Part shown: one piece after another, positions 26,625-35,351 of the stretch
How the letters are laid out: every line of letters begins with the position of its first letter
How positions within the stretch are numbered: position 1 is the stretch's first letter
Origin: Deltaproteobacteria bacterium HGW-Deltaproteobacteria-8
Lineage (GTDB): Bacteria > Desulfobacterota > Desulfovibrionia > Desulfovibrionales > Desulfovibrionaceae
NCBI GenBank assembly: GCA_002840405.1
Contig: PHAR01000003.1
Coordinates: forward strand, 310,332 to 374,331
Direction: 5' to 3'
Length of the DNA stretch: 64,000 nt
Made by a program: the position numbers and the translations under genes
Notes under the pieces: model-generated
Told to the model about the DNA's origin: nothing
The model's database searches: none
Seen by the model: only the letters and a program-made list of their open reading frames with translations

Positions 26625-27668
26625 CTATTTCTGCTCTTTCTCGTCCTCTTGCCCCACGCCCAGTGCCTGCCACAGCTTCGGGGTTTGGGCCGCGAGGCTG
26701 AAGCGGTCCTCGGCGGTTTTGCGTGCGGCCCAGGCCATCCGTTCCAGCAGGTCCGGGTCCTCGGCCAGGCGCAGGGCGTACTTGGCCCAGTCGCCGGGCT
26801 GGCGCACCAGGAAGCCGTCCATGCCGTGGTGGATGATTTCGCGGTTGAAGCCCACGCTTGATGCGATGGGCACCACGCCCGAGGCCATGTACTGCAGGAT
26901 CTTGAAGCCGCACTTGCCGCGCGTGTACTCGTCGTCGGTGAGCGGCATGAGCCCGCACTGGAAGCCGCGCAGCTGGTCCGGCTCCAGGGTGGGGCTCCAG
27001 CGTTCGAAGCGCACCAGCTCCTCCAGTTCGCCCTCGTAGGGCTTGTCGGCCACCACGCGGATGTCCAGGCGCTCCCGATGTGGGGCAAGCTGGCGCAGGA
27101 CCTCGGGCAGGAACCAGAGGTTGCCGGAGGTGCCCATCCAGCCCACGCGAAAGGGGGGCACGGCGGCGGCGTCGGGCGGTGCCGGGGTGTATTTGCGGGT
27201 GTCGATGAGCGTGGGCAGGATGAAGATGTTGTGCTGGTGCTTGCTGGCGTGCTCGGCGAGGTAGGTATTTCCGGCGATGACCAGGTCCATGCGCTGGCAG
27301 GTCTCGGCGAAGCGCCGGGCGATCTTGGCCGATTTCTCGGCCATGCCGGGTTGGCCGACTTCGGCCGGGTGCAAGGCCCAGAGCGCGTCGTCCACGTCGT
27401 AGGCCAGGCGCTGGCAGCGGCGGCGGATGAGCGCGAGTTCAAACGGCGCGAAGAGCTTCTGCTGGATGACGATGACGCGGGCGCGGGGCAGGGTGAGCAG
27501 GAACAGCAGGCGCTTGTGGATGGCCTTGGGCGCGCGCCGCCAGTCCATTGCCATGCCTGCGGCTCGGCCCGCCTCCACAAAGGGCAGCACGCGGAAGCGC
27601 ACGCTGGGCAGGGTCTCGCCCGAGGGCGTGAGGAAAAGCACGTCGAGGATGCCGGGCTGCCCGCTCAT
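26625..27668 (-). CDS. GT4-like glycosyltransferase
   Basis: The 347-residue protein has VLFLTPSGETLPSVRFRVLPF at the start, YDVDDALWALH in the middle, and a donor-site half with FRVGWMGTSGNLWFLPEVL and CGFKILQYMASGVVPIASSVG. The DxDDA motif and KILQYM are typical of group 1 transferases that use the YDVDDA-type acceptor domain. It overlaps the upstream GT4 gene by four nt (ATGA). Confidence 0.82.
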   Translation of the reverse strand: MSGQPGILDVLFLTPSGETLPSVRFRVLPFVEAGRAAGMAMDWRRAPKAIHKRLLFLLTLPRARVIVIQQKLFAPFELALIRRRCQRLAYDVDDALWALHPAEVGQPGMAEKSAKIARRFAETCQRMDLVIAGNTYLAEHASKHQHNIFILPTLIDTRKYTPAPPDAAAVPPFRVGWMGTSGNLWFLPEVLRQLAPHRERLDIRVVADKPYEGELEELVRFERWSPTLEPDQLRGFQCGLMPLTDDEYTRGKCGFKILQYMASGVVPIASSVGFNREIIHHGMDGFLVRQPGDWAKYALRLAEDPDLLERMAWAARKTAEDRFSLAAQTPKLWQALGVGQEDEKEQK

Positions 27669-28822
27669 GAACGCACTCCCTTGGCGGCCAGCAGATCGCG
27701 CACCATGTCGAGGTAGGGCGCAAGCCCGCAGGGCCGGTCGTCGGGCCAGGCAAAGGCCGGGCGGCCTTGCTCCTGGGTCGGCTCTGCCGCGGCGTTTTCA
27801 ATGAGCCGGGCCAGGCCCTCGGCGTCGGCCGGGTCGTGCAGGATGTGGCGGGGCGGCACGAACACGGCGCTGCCGTTGCGCGAGCTCGATATGCTCGGCA
27901 GGCCGCAAGCGAGCGCCTCCAGCACGGCGTTGGAGCAGGCGTCGTAAAAGGTCGGCAGGGCGAAGACGTCGGCCGCGCCGTAGAAGCCGGGCATGTCGTC
28001 GACCCTGCCCGCGAAGCGCACACGGCTTTCCACGCCGAGCTCCCGCGCCAGGGCCAGCCAGCGCTCCGGCCCGCGTCCCCCGGCCACGGCCAGCCGGAAC
28101 CTTGGTGGCAGCAGCGCCAGGGCGCGGATCAGCGTGCCCACGCCTTTCAAGGCGAAATTCGTGCCTGCGGTGCAGACCACGACATCCGAATCCGCGAGGC
28201 CCTGGGCTGCGCGCAGCTCGGCGCGGCGCATGGGCGAGAGCGGCTGGAAGCGCTCCAGGTCCGGGCGGTTGTAGACCACGCCGACCCGCGCCGGATCAAG
28301 GGCCGGGTGCGCCTCGAGCAGCCAGTCGCGCACCAGGTCGGACACGCAGACGATTCGCTGGCCCAGGCTCTCCGGGGCGTCGAACTGCCGGGATTCCAGC
28401 CGGGAAATGACTGCGGAGGAGGGCAAAACCGCGCGGCGCAGGCGTTTCCACAGCCGCGCCGGACCAGCGCCGTGGGCCGCCTCGGTCAGGCGGTTGAACA
28501 CAACCTGCGGCCCGCCGCCCACGCGCAGGATGTCCTGGCTCCAGGTGCGGCCCAGGCCGATGACCACGTCGTAGCCCTCGCGCGCCAGGCGCTTGTCCAC
28601 GGCCCAGGCGAACCAGAGGTTCTTCAGCGCGCGGCCAAAGGGCGGGCGGCCCAGCTCCACCGGGCGCACCCCGGCAGGGGGCTCGCCCTCGACGCAGCCG
28701 CACAGAAAATCCACGGCAAACCCTTCCGCAGCCAGCGCCTCGGCCAGGCGCCAGCCAAAGCCCTCGGCGCCTCCGTAGAGGCCCAGGCGGGGCATGGTCA
28801 GGGCGATTCGGGCCTGCGGCAT
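27665..28822 (-). CDS. GT4-family glycosyltransferase (WaaG-like)
   Basis: The 385-residue protein begins RIALTMPRLGLYGGAEGFGWRLAEAL, the acceptor-side glycine loop. VVIGLGRTWSQDILRVGGG resembles the WaaG/RfaG core glucosyltransferase region. DMPGFYGAADVFALPTFYDACSNAVLEALACGLP is the donor-side E-x7-E region. Together with the GT9 enzyme across the intergenic repeat it may build the lipopolysaccharide core. Confidence 0.85.
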   Translation of the reverse strand: MPQARIALTMPRLGLYGGAEGFGWRLAEALAAEGFAVDFLCGCVEGEPPAGVRPVELGRPPFGRALKNLWFAWAVDKRLAREGYDVVIGLGRTWSQDILRVGGGPQVVFNRLTEAAHGAGPARLWKRLRRAVLPSSAVISRLESRQFDAPESLGQRIVCVSDLVRDWLLEAHPALDPARVGVVYNRPDLERFQPLSPMRRAELRAAQGLADSDVVVCTAGTNFALKGVGTLIRALALLPPRFRLAVAGGRGPERWLALARELGVESRVRFAGRVDDMPGFYGAADVFALPTFYDACSNAVLEALACGLPSISSSRNGSAVFVPPRHILHDPADAEGLARLIENAAAEPTQEQGRPAFAWPDDRPCGLAPYLDMVRDLLAAKGVRS

Positions 28823-28961
28823 CGGTCATTGTCTCCTGAAAACGGGGTGGCCGCAGTCTTGAACGAAATCCCCGCCTTTGACAAGCCGCACAGGGCTGGG
28901 GCATAGCCTAGGCGTTCGGCCATCAGGCACCCCCAGCACGATCCCCTGAAGGAGCCACCCC

Positions 28962-29570
28962 ATGTTCCCGACCCTCCCGGCTGACCATGCCCTGCTCCTT
29001 CTGCTGAACCAGGACTGGCGCGCGCCCGTGCTCGACCTGCTGCTGCCGGTGTTCTCCATGCGCTCGCTGCTCTTCGCCATCCTCTCGGTGCTGATGGTCT
29101 GGCGCTGCAGGAAGCACGGCAAAGGCCAGACCCTGTTCTTCATCCTGCTCGTGCTGGCCATGGGCCTGGCCGACCTGAGCACCAACCTGGTCAAGCATGC
29201 CGTGGGCCGCCTGCGCCCGGAAAATCTCGTGGGGGGCACCTACCACCAGCAGTCCGAGCAGTGGCAACGCCTGCCCGTTGACATGAAGCCGGACCGCGAA
29301 CGCGGCACCAGCTTTCCCTCGGCCCACGCCGCCAACTCCGCCGCCCTGGCGCTCATGGCCGCCATGCTCTGGCCGCGCCTGCGCAAAGGAATCTGGGCGC
29401 TGCCGCTGCTCGTCGGCTGGTCGCGCGTGTACCTCGGCAAGCACTTCCCCACCGATGTCCTCGGCGGCTGGCTGCTCGGCCTGTTGGTGGGCTGGCTGTT
29501 CTGGCGGCTGTGGCGTGTCGTGGCGAAACGCTTGTGCCTGCAACTGCGCGCGGAACCGGCACAAGAATAG
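28962..29570 (+). CDS. PAP2-family membrane phosphatase
   Basis: The 202-residue protein has GGAG eight nt before the ATG and about five hydrophobic helices. All three phosphatase motifs are present: KHAVGRLRP, FPSAH, and SRVYLGKHFPTD with the catalytic His and Asp. Likely substrates are undecaprenyl pyrophosphate, lipid A phosphates or phosphatidylglycerol phosphate. The neighbouring core transferases make an envelope-lipid role plausible. Confidence 0.87.
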   Translation: MFPTLPADHALLLLLNQDWRAPVLDLLLPVFSMRSLLFAILSVLMVWRCRKHGKGQTLFFILLVLAMGLADLSTNLVKHAVGRLRPENLVGGTYHQQSEQWQRLPVDMKPDRERGTSFPSAHAANSAALALMAAMLWPRLRKGIWALPLLVGWSRVYLGKHFPTDVLGGWLLGLLVGWLFWRLWRVVAKRLCLQLRAEPAQE

Positions 29571-29582
29571 CCTCAGGCAGTA

Positions 29583-29647
29583 GCCTCCGGCGGCCGGAGT
29601 CTGGAGCTGCCTCCGGCGGCCGGAGGCTGGAGCTGCCTCCGGCGGCC
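29583..29647. repeat. 26-bp tandem repeat, 2.5 copies
   Basis: Units at 29583-29608 and 29609-29634 differ at one base; a partial third copy runs to 29647 and leads into GGGGCCTGAGGCCCC. Each unit contains the palindromic GCCTCCGGCGGCCGGAG. It lies just after the PAP2 stop. Confidence 0.7.
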
Positions 29648-29737
29648 AAGGGGCCTGAGGCCCCCTGGACCCCCCCCCCGTTGCGTCTGGGCCAGCGCAG
29701 CCACGTCCCATGCCCGGCTGTGCCCAGCCACGAACAT

Positions 29738-29800
29738 GCGCGCGGGTTTTTTCAAGGGGAGACCCTCGAAAAACCCGCGCGCGGTTGGCCCTTTTTTTTG
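29738..29800. terminator. bidirectional terminator-like hairpin
   Basis: An imperfect 20-bp stem (about 29738-29758 with 29763-29782) is followed by CGGTTGGCCC and eight T. It lies between the rightward PAP2 gene and the leftward hypothetical gene. Stem sequence and tail resemble 26397-26450. Confidence 0.65.
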
Positions 29801-29832
29801 GGGGGGGGAGCTTCGGGAGGCAGGGGCGCCTG

Positions 29833-30402
29833 TTAGGCGACGTGCACCTGGCCGCCCTGGATCTCCCGACGCACGTCCTCCAGGTCGATGACCACGGGGG
29901 CGATCATGCTGTGCCCCCCGCGCTCGCCCCAGATGTTCTCCGTGGCGAAATGGCCATCGTAGCGCGCATCGTCCACGATGTAGAACCCGTCCTCGAGCAT
30001 GAGGCGGTCCCAACGGTGCACGAAGAAGTCGAACTTCTGCGGATCGAATCCGGTCACGTTCTCCCAGCGCCAAGTGAGCGAGCAGACCTCGTCCACATAG
30101 CCCATGAGGGTGAGATAACGGGCCTTGCTGTCCAGGTACATGCGCCGACGCAGCAGCACCGCCGCGTCCTTGATGCCCTTGGGGTCGAAGGGCACTTGCT
30201 CGCCGTCCAGGGTCACCTCCACCATGGAGTCGTCGCCGAGCTTCATGCCGCAGGTGCAGGTGTTGCCCTTGCGCCACCACTCCAGGTATTTTGTCTTGTA
30301 GATGCCACGACCTTCCTCCCGAACCTTCTCTGCGGTGGAAGAGGACACGGGGTGCAGAGCAAGGTCACAGCAGCAGCCGGTAATGGTCATACACAATTCC
30401 AT
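29833..30402 (-). CDS. conserved-looking hypothetical protein
   Basis: The protein is 189 residues from the ATG with AGGAGG five nt upstream; the frame is open 17 codons further but without a better start. Cys-rich segments CMTITGCCC near the N-terminus and NTCTCGMKL near residue 50 could bind metal. The rest is acidic and soluble (HRWDRLMLEDGFYIVDDARYDG). I do not recognise the family. It is 204 nt downstream of cooF on the same strand and may be co-transcribed with the hydrogenase. Confidence 0.6.
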   Translation of the reverse strand: MELCMTITGCCCDLALHPVSSSTAEKVREEGRGIYKTKYLEWWRKGNTCTCGMKLGDDSMVEVTLDGEQVPFDPKGIKDAAVLLRRRMYLDSKARYLTLMGYVDEVCSLTWRWENVTGFDPQKFDFFVHRWDRLMLEDGFYIVDDARYDGHFATENIWGERGGHSMIAPVVIDLEDVRREIQGGQVHVA

Positions 30403-30606
30403 GAAATCCTCCTGGAGCTCTGGTTGGGGTGGGGGGCGGTACTTGAGCTTCACCCGAATTCAGGTCCGGGTTCAGGCCAGTCTCCAGCATTCCTGAGTCG
30501 TTTTCTTTCTTGGGCCGTTTGCAGTCGGAGTGTGCTCATCTTGAATGGCCCAGGTTCTTGGGAGCGGTCCTGCTCACAGGCAGACCACCCGCGCGTCCGC
30601 TCCGGC

Positions 30607-31227
30607 TTATCCGAGCTCGGTTGCGCCCAAGTCCTTGACCAGCGGCACCGGGGGCATGGTCTGCTCCCGCCGAGCCTGGCGTAGCCGGAACAGCTGGATG
30701 GCGCTCATTTTGGTGGCAAGCTCGACATAGGGCGAAGAGATGTCCACGATTTCCAGCGCATTCTTCGGGCAGGCCTCGACGCAAGCGCAAACGTCCTTGC
30801 CGTTTTCGGCGCGCCACTCTTGGCACAGGTCGCACTTCTTGGCCGAGGCCTGGTTCTTGCGGCCGCAGAAGGCCGTCTCGCCCTCCATGCCAACCTCGAT
30901 GGCGCCGAAGGGGCAGGCCATGACGCACATCTTGCACCCCACGCACATCTCCTCGTTGACCCTGACCACGCCATCGACGTGATGAATGAGCCCGAATTGA
31001 CACGCGCTGGCGCAGGGGGCGTCGATGCAGTGGTGGCACTGGGTCGGAAACTTGAGGTTGCCGACCTTAATGACCTTGATGCGGGGCATGAGCGGCAGCC
31101 CACGCTTCTTGGCCTCCTTGTACGGCATGTTGATATGGGCGCTCACGCAGGCCATTTCGCACTTCTTGCAGCCGATGCACTTGTCCGGGTTGGCGTGAAC
31201 GATGTAGTTATGGGTAACTTTCGACAT
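30607..31227 (-). CDS. cooF: CooF-type polyferredoxin
   Basis: The protein is 206 residues from the ATG with AGGTGA six nt upstream. It has four [4Fe-4S]-type cysteine clusters: CIGCKKCEMAC, CHHCIDAPCASAC, CVGCKMCVMAC, and CDLC with CACVEAC. This is the HydN/CooF pattern. It would carry electrons between a redox partner (CO dehydrogenase or formate/pyruvate ferredoxin) and the hydrogenase. It overlaps hypA by 20 nt at the end of the coo operon. Confidence 0.85.
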   Translation of the reverse strand: MSKVTHNYIVHANPDKCIGCKKCEMACVSAHINMPYKEAKKRGLPLMPRIKVIKVGNLKFPTQCHHCIDAPCASACQFGLIHHVDGVVRVNEEMCVGCKMCVMACPFGAIEVGMEGETAFCGRKNQASAKKCDLCQEWRAENGKDVCACVEACPKNALEIVDISSPYVELATKMSAIQLFRLRQARREQTMPPVPLVKDLGATELG

Positions 31228-31588
31228 GTTCGTCACCTTTTTCGAGTTTTTCGACTTCAATGCTTTCCACGTAGAACTCTCGCCCGGTGGCAAGCTTCAC
31301 AGAGCCCGTCTTGCACGAGGGGCACCTCAGCATCCTGCCTCGCCCGATGGCCGCAGTTCCACAAACCGTGCACGTCCCGGTGGCCGGGATGCGCTTGATG
31401 ATCAGTTGCGCCTTGTCCGTGATGGTCCCTTCGGACAGCATCTCAAAGCAGGCCGTAAGGGTCGTCGCTTCCACCCCGGCCAAGTCCCCGATGCAGAGGC
31501 ACACCGAAGTCACTGCGCTCACGTGCGCCTTTTGCGCCTCGTCGGCCACAATGCCTTGAATGCTTATCGCCATCGAAGACTCATGCAT
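31208..31588 (-). CDS. hypA: hydrogenase nickel incorporation protein HypA
   Basis: The protein is 126 residues from the ATG giving the invariant MHE N-terminus, in which His2 binds nickel. A zinc-binding pair, CTVCG and CPSCKTG, lies in the C-terminal half. HypA delivers nickel to [NiFe]-hydrogenase precursors. Its position between cooH and cooF implies a dedicated chaperone for CooH. Confidence 0.92.
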   Translation of the reverse strand: MHESSMAISIQGIVADEAQKAHVSAVTSVCLCIGDLAGVEATTLTACFEMLSEGTITDKAQLIIKRIPATGTCTVCGTAAIGRGRMLRCPSCKTGSVKLATGREFYVESIEVEKLEKGDEHVESYP

Positions 31589-31735
31589 TTCAACTGTCCT
31601 GGACCTTTTCCACACACATCCTGATAGCCATGCGCTGTGTACTGATAAGTTTTCTCAGCAAGACAGCGTTCGAACAATGGTACTTAAATGCTTGCCGGTC
31701 CGCTCCTCCGCAGAATGTCCAGAAATCTATGCCTT

Positions 31736-32824
31736 CTAGCGCTCAGTGCAGGAAATGCACGGGTCGATGCTGTTGACGATCAGCGCGATGTCTGCAACCT
31801 GGCAGCTTGCCAGCATGACCTGCAGCGCTTCCCAGTTCATGTAGGTGGGAACACGCCACTTCAAGCGCTGGGGGGTGTCCGTGCCGTCCGAGCGCAGATA
31901 GTAGAAGACCTCGCCTCTGGGGGCTTCGCTTCGCGCCACGGCCTCCCCAGGCGGGATCACCGGAACTTCCCTGGTGTTGATCGGTCCGCCGGGGAGTTGG
32001 CGCAGGCATTGCTCAACGATCTTCACCGACTGGACCGCCTCGCGCAGGCGCAGCAGCGCCCGGGAGTGCACGTCCCCCTTGGTGTCGGTCTGCACCTTGA
32101 AGTCGAGATCTGCGTAGGCCGCATACGGCGCCTTGCGGCGCAGGTCGTAGGCCACGCCGGAAGCTCTGGCCACGGGGCCGACAACGGCGTGGCGCTTGGC
32201 TTCTTCAAAGGACAGGAGGCCGATGCCCTGGGTTCTGGTGCGGATGAGCGGGTCGCGCTCAAAGACCCCATAGAGCTCGTCGAGCTGGGGCTTAAGCAGT
32301 TCGAGCTGGCCAAGAAGGAAGGGGGCGGTGGAGTCGTCGATGTCGCGGCGGCAGCCGCCGATGATGCACTGGCCCAGGTTCATGCGGTTGCCGTAAACGC
32401 CTTCCTTGGCGTCCTGCATGATTTCCCGAACTTCCATCGCGTGCATGAACAAGGAGTCGAACCCGGTGAGGTGGGCCATGATGCCGACGTTGAAGAGGTG
32501 CGACGCGATGCGCTTCACCTCGTCGGCGATGACCCGCAAATACATGGCCCGCTCGGGAACGATGAGTCCGCTTAAGTTCTCCACGGCCATGCAGTAGGTG
32601 GCCGGGTGGCTGTTGGAGCACAGCGAGCAGACCCGCTCGACCAGCGTGACGTTCTGGAAGTAGTTGCGCTGCATGGCCAGGGCTTCCATGCCGCGGTGCA
32701 CATGGCCGGCGGCAAGCTCCACGGAGCGCACCGTTTCGCCCTCGACCTGGATGTCGAAGTACATGGGCTCTTCAAGGGCCACGTGCAGCGGGCCGATCGG
32801 CAGGGTATACGTGGTGGAGGACAT
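31736..32824 (-). CDS. cooH: energy-converting [NiFe]-hydrogenase catalytic subunit CooH
   Basis: The protein is 362 residues from an ATG overlapping the cooU stop (TGATG). The nickel ligands are Cys66/Cys69 (RVCSLC) and Cys356/Cys359 (DPCISC). The chain ends only three residues after the last Cys, so there is no cleavable C-terminal tail, as in CooH and EchE, and no maturation endopeptidase is expected. It is homologous to NuoD of complex I. It reduces protons to H2, or the reverse, coupled to ion translocation. Confidence 0.93.
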   Translation of the reverse strand: MSSTTYTLPIGPLHVALEEPMYFDIQVEGETVRSVELAAGHVHRGMEALAMQRNYFQNVTLVERVCSLCSNSHPATYCMAVENLSGLIVPERAMYLRVIADEVKRIASHLFNVGIMAHLTGFDSLFMHAMEVREIMQDAKEGVYGNRMNLGQCIIGGCRRDIDDSTAPFLLGQLELLKPQLDELYGVFERDPLIRTRTQGIGLLSFEEAKRHAVVGPVARASGVAYDLRRKAPYAAYADLDFKVQTDTKGDVHSRALLRLREAVQSVKIVEQCLRQLPGGPINTREVPVIPPGEAVARSEAPRGEVFYYLRSDGTDTPQRLKWRVPTYMNWEALQVMLASCQVADIALIVNSIDPCISCTER

Positions 32825-33381
32825 CAGTTGCTTCCTCCCTTGGCCCATTCAGGCAACTGCTTTCCCGCATACACCTTTTCCCACAGGGTGGTGGTCGAGG
32901 CGCCGTTCATCATGGTGGAGAGCGGAACCAAGCGGTTGAGTATGGCCGCGTCGAGGCCCTTGTCGAGGAACAGGCGGCGCGGGTTCGGGTGGCCTTCCAG
33001 AACAATCCCGTAGAGCTCTGCGAACTCGCGTTCGTTCCAGTCCGCGTTCTTGAACCATGGGGTGATTGAGGGAACCCTGGGCGGTGTGTCGGGCAGGCAG
33101 ACCGACACGGTCACCACCACGCCTTCCAGGTCGAAATGGTAGGCGATCTCGTGCCCATCCAACTCCATGCGGCCGAACTTGTCGTTGCGGTAGGCGGTGG
33201 CGGTCATGAGGCGGGCACCGCACTCGGCCAGCAGGGGCGCGATGGAAAGCAGGCTCTCCGGGGCGCAAAGGGTCACCCACCCGAAACAATTGCCATTCAC
33301 ATCCGAGGTCCAGCTCAGAGACCCTGTGCCAAGAACCTTGGATACCGCCAGCTCGATGGACTTCTTCGCTATTTCGTTCAT
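32824..33381 (-). CDS. cooU: hydrogenase subunit CooU (NuoC/30-kDa homologue)
   Basis: The protein is 185 residues from an ATG overlapping the cooX stop (ATGA). ITPWFKNADWNEREFAELYG is the 30-kDa NADH dehydrogenase signature, and GHPNPRRLFLD follows. In group 4 hydrogenases this subunit stabilises the catalytic module. It overlaps cooH by one base. Confidence 0.88.
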   Translation of the reverse strand: MNEIAKKSIELAVSKVLGTGSLSWTSDVNGNCFGWVTLCAPESLLSIAPLLAECGARLMTATAYRNDKFGRMELDGHEIAYHFDLEGVVVTVSVCLPDTPPRVPSITPWFKNADWNEREFAELYGIVLEGHPNPRRLFLDKGLDAAILNRLVPLSTMMNGASTTTLWEKVYAGKQLPEWAKGGSN

Positions 33382-33905
33382 AGGTTCTCCTGCCTGTGAA
33401 TGGAGCGGGGCTGCGCGACGTTCCTGCCAATGCTCTGGCGCTTGCACTTGGGGCAGAGCAGAAAACGGTCGGGACTGCGCACGCCGAGCGTGTCGATGAT
33501 GGCCTGCGGCCGCGGCTGGATCTTGGCGCCGCACTGGGCGCATTCGCCGAAGTGGATGAGGTTTGAAATGCAGTTCGAAAACATCTCCGCGCCCGTATGG
33601 GCAAGGTGCCAGTTGTTGGACATGGTCAGCGCGCCGGTGGGGCAGTAGTGGGCGCACATCCCGCAGAAAACGCAGGAGTTGTGCCACAGGCTGTACTGCA
33701 TTCCCGAGCCGTCCTGGCTTGCGCGGATCTGGATGGCGCCCGCAGCACACACGTGGCGGCAGATGCCGCAGAGAATGCACTTCTCCGGATCGTGCACGGC
33801 GCAGCCTCGGAAATTCTCGTGGGTTTTGGCTGGCGCAAAGGGAAACGGGTCCGTGGATGGCCCGAGAACCAGATTGCGCAGCATGATCTTCAGGAATGGC
33901 AGCAT
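33378..33905 (-). CDS. cooX: hydrogenase ferredoxin subunit CooX (NuoI/HycF-like)
   Basis: The 175-residue protein has two [4Fe-4S] motifs, CILCGICRHVC and CVFCGMCAHYC. A C-terminal pair, CAQCG and CPKCK, looks like a zinc- or iron-binding knuckle, as in HycF/HyfH proteins. It relays electrons from CooF to CooL. Its start overlaps the cooL end by 16 nt. Confidence 0.88.
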   Translation of the reverse strand: MLPFLKIMLRNLVLGPSTDPFPFAPAKTHENFRGCAVHDPEKCILCGICRHVCAAGAIQIRASQDGSGMQYSLWHNSCVFCGMCAHYCPTGALTMSNNWHLAHTGAEMFSNCISNLIHFGECAQCGAKIQPRPQAIIDTLGVRSPDRFLLCPKCKRQSIGRNVAQPRSIHRQENL

Positions 33906-34345
33906 ACGCTCTCCTCAAGCCTGGCGCGCCAGACCTCTACGGCCTTCAGTATGCCTTCCATGATGGCTTGCGGCCTTGGTGGACAGCCGGGGACAATGAC
34001 GTCCAGCGGGATGTAATGGTCGATGTCCGCGCCCACGGTATAGCCGTCGCGGAAGCAGCCGCCGGAAACCGGGCACACGCCCACCGCCACCGTGACCTTG
34101 GGATGCGGGATCTCGTTGTAGACCCGGAGCACCTTGTCGCGCACGCGCAGGGTAAGCGGACCGGAAATGAGCACCACGTCCGCATGCCGCGGGCTGCCGC
34201 AATACTTGCAGCCCAGGCGCTCCACGTCATAGCGCGGAATGAGCGCGGTGGTGGCCATCTCCACATCGCAGCCGTTGCAGGACCCCGCGTTGATCCGGTA
34301 GATCCAGGGGGAGCGCGAGGCGAGTTTGCAGAGCAATTGAAGCAT
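33890..34345 (-). CDS. cooL: hydrogenase small subunit CooL (NuoB homologue)
   Basis: The protein is 151 residues from the ATG; a TTG one codon earlier is possible. Proximal cluster ligands are Cys23 and Cys26 (GSCNGCDVE), then GVCPVSGGC and VPGCPPRPQ. It holds the [4Fe-4S] cluster next to the NiFe site. The extra GCKYCG is unusual but seen in some group 4 enzymes. Confidence 0.9.
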   Translation of the reverse strand: MLQLLCKLASRSPWIYRINAGSCNGCDVEMATTALIPRYDVERLGCKYCGSPRHADVVLISGPLTLRVRDKVLRVYNEIPHPKVTVAVGVCPVSGGCFRDGYTVGADIDHYIPLDVIVPGCPPRPQAIMEGILKAVEVWRARLEESVCCHS

Positions 34346-34358
34346 CAAGCACCCTTCC

Positions 34359-35351
34359 TTAACGCAGCAGGAACGCCAGCCCCAGACTGACGAGCGCCAG
34401 CGGTGAGGTGTACTTCACGAAGAACGAGAAGCCCTGGTCCAGACGCAGCCGGCCAGTGGCAGCCCGGAAACACGTCACCGAAACCATGAGCAGCACCAGA
34501 CACTTGCATATGTGCCAGAGAAGGTTCACCAGCACCCCGCCCCCTCCGGTGGCCACAAGGGGATTCGGGCACAGGAGGGCAACGCCCAACTCCAGCACCA
34601 CCACCAGCTTCACCGCGCTCATGAGGTGGAACACCGCAAGCAGCGGGCCCGAGTATTCGAGCAACGGTCCTTCGAGGACCTCGGACTCGGCCTCGGGGAT
34701 GTCGAACAGTCCGTGGCCCATGGTGCCGGGGATGAAGAGGATCAGCGCCAGGGCCGCTGGCAGCATCACCGGGTCGAAGAGCAGCGGCCCGTGCTGGAAC
34801 TGGTAATCCATGATGGCGGGCAGGGACAAAAGCGAGCCGCCGGTGCCGTCGGAGCCGCCCACGCGCACCGCCACCGCCAAAAATGAGGCGATGAGCGGCA
34901 TCTCGTAGGCGAACATCATGCACATCTCGCGCGAGAAGCCGAGCGCGCCGTAAGGTGAGCTGGAGGAGCCGCCGGCGAGCATCAGCCCCATGGCGGGAAT
35001 GGGCAGCAGGTAGAGCAGGACAAGCAGGTCGCCCAGGCCGCTCACGCCGCTCCACACGCCGCCGATGGGCATCAGCGCCGCAGTCACCAGCATGCCGGTC
35101 AAACCCAGCACCGGCGCCAGCCGGAAGGCCCCCTCGTTGGCCGTGTTCGGAATGAGCGTCTCCTTGGTCGCGAGCTTGATGAGGTCGAGCACGGGCTGGT
35201 ACAGGGGCGGGCCGACGCGCCGCTGCAGTCGGGCCAGCACCTTTCGGTCCACGCCCTTGAGGAAAAGCCCCAGGGCCAGGACAAAGAGTCCGCCGGGGAA
35301 GATCAGGATGGCGAAAACCGCTTGCAGGCTGTCAGTCAGGATCTCAGTCAT
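34359..35351 (-). CDS. cooK: hydrogenase membrane subunit CooK (NuoH/HycD homologue)
   Basis: The 330-residue protein has about eight hydrophobic helices and the NuoH hallmarks LQRRVGPPLYQPVLDLIKL and DIPEAESEVLEGPLLEYSG. It links the hydrogenase module to the ion-pumping antiporter modules. Its start overlaps the cooM stop by eight nt. Confidence 0.9.
   Translation of the reverse strand: MTEILTDSLQAVFAILIFPGGLFVLALGLFLKGVDRKVLARLQRRVGPPLYQPVLDLIKLATKETLIPNTANEGAFRLAPVLGLTGMLVTAALMPIGGVWSGVSGLGDLLVLLYLLPIPAMGLMLAGGSSSSPYGALGFSREMCMMFAYEMPLIASFLAVAVRVGGSDGTGGSLLSLPAIMDYQFQHGPLLFDPVMLPAALALILFIPGTMGHGLFDIPEAESEVLEGPLLEYSGPLLAVFHLMSAVKLVVVLELGVALLCPNPLVATGGGGVLVNLLWHICKCLVLLMVSVTCFRAATGRLRLDQGFSFFVKYTSPLALVSLGLAFLLR

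Noticed and set aside
26258..29832. CRISPR-like array from repeated GC-rich palindromes
   Set aside because: Copies are few, differ in internal structure and lack regular unique spacers; no cas genes.
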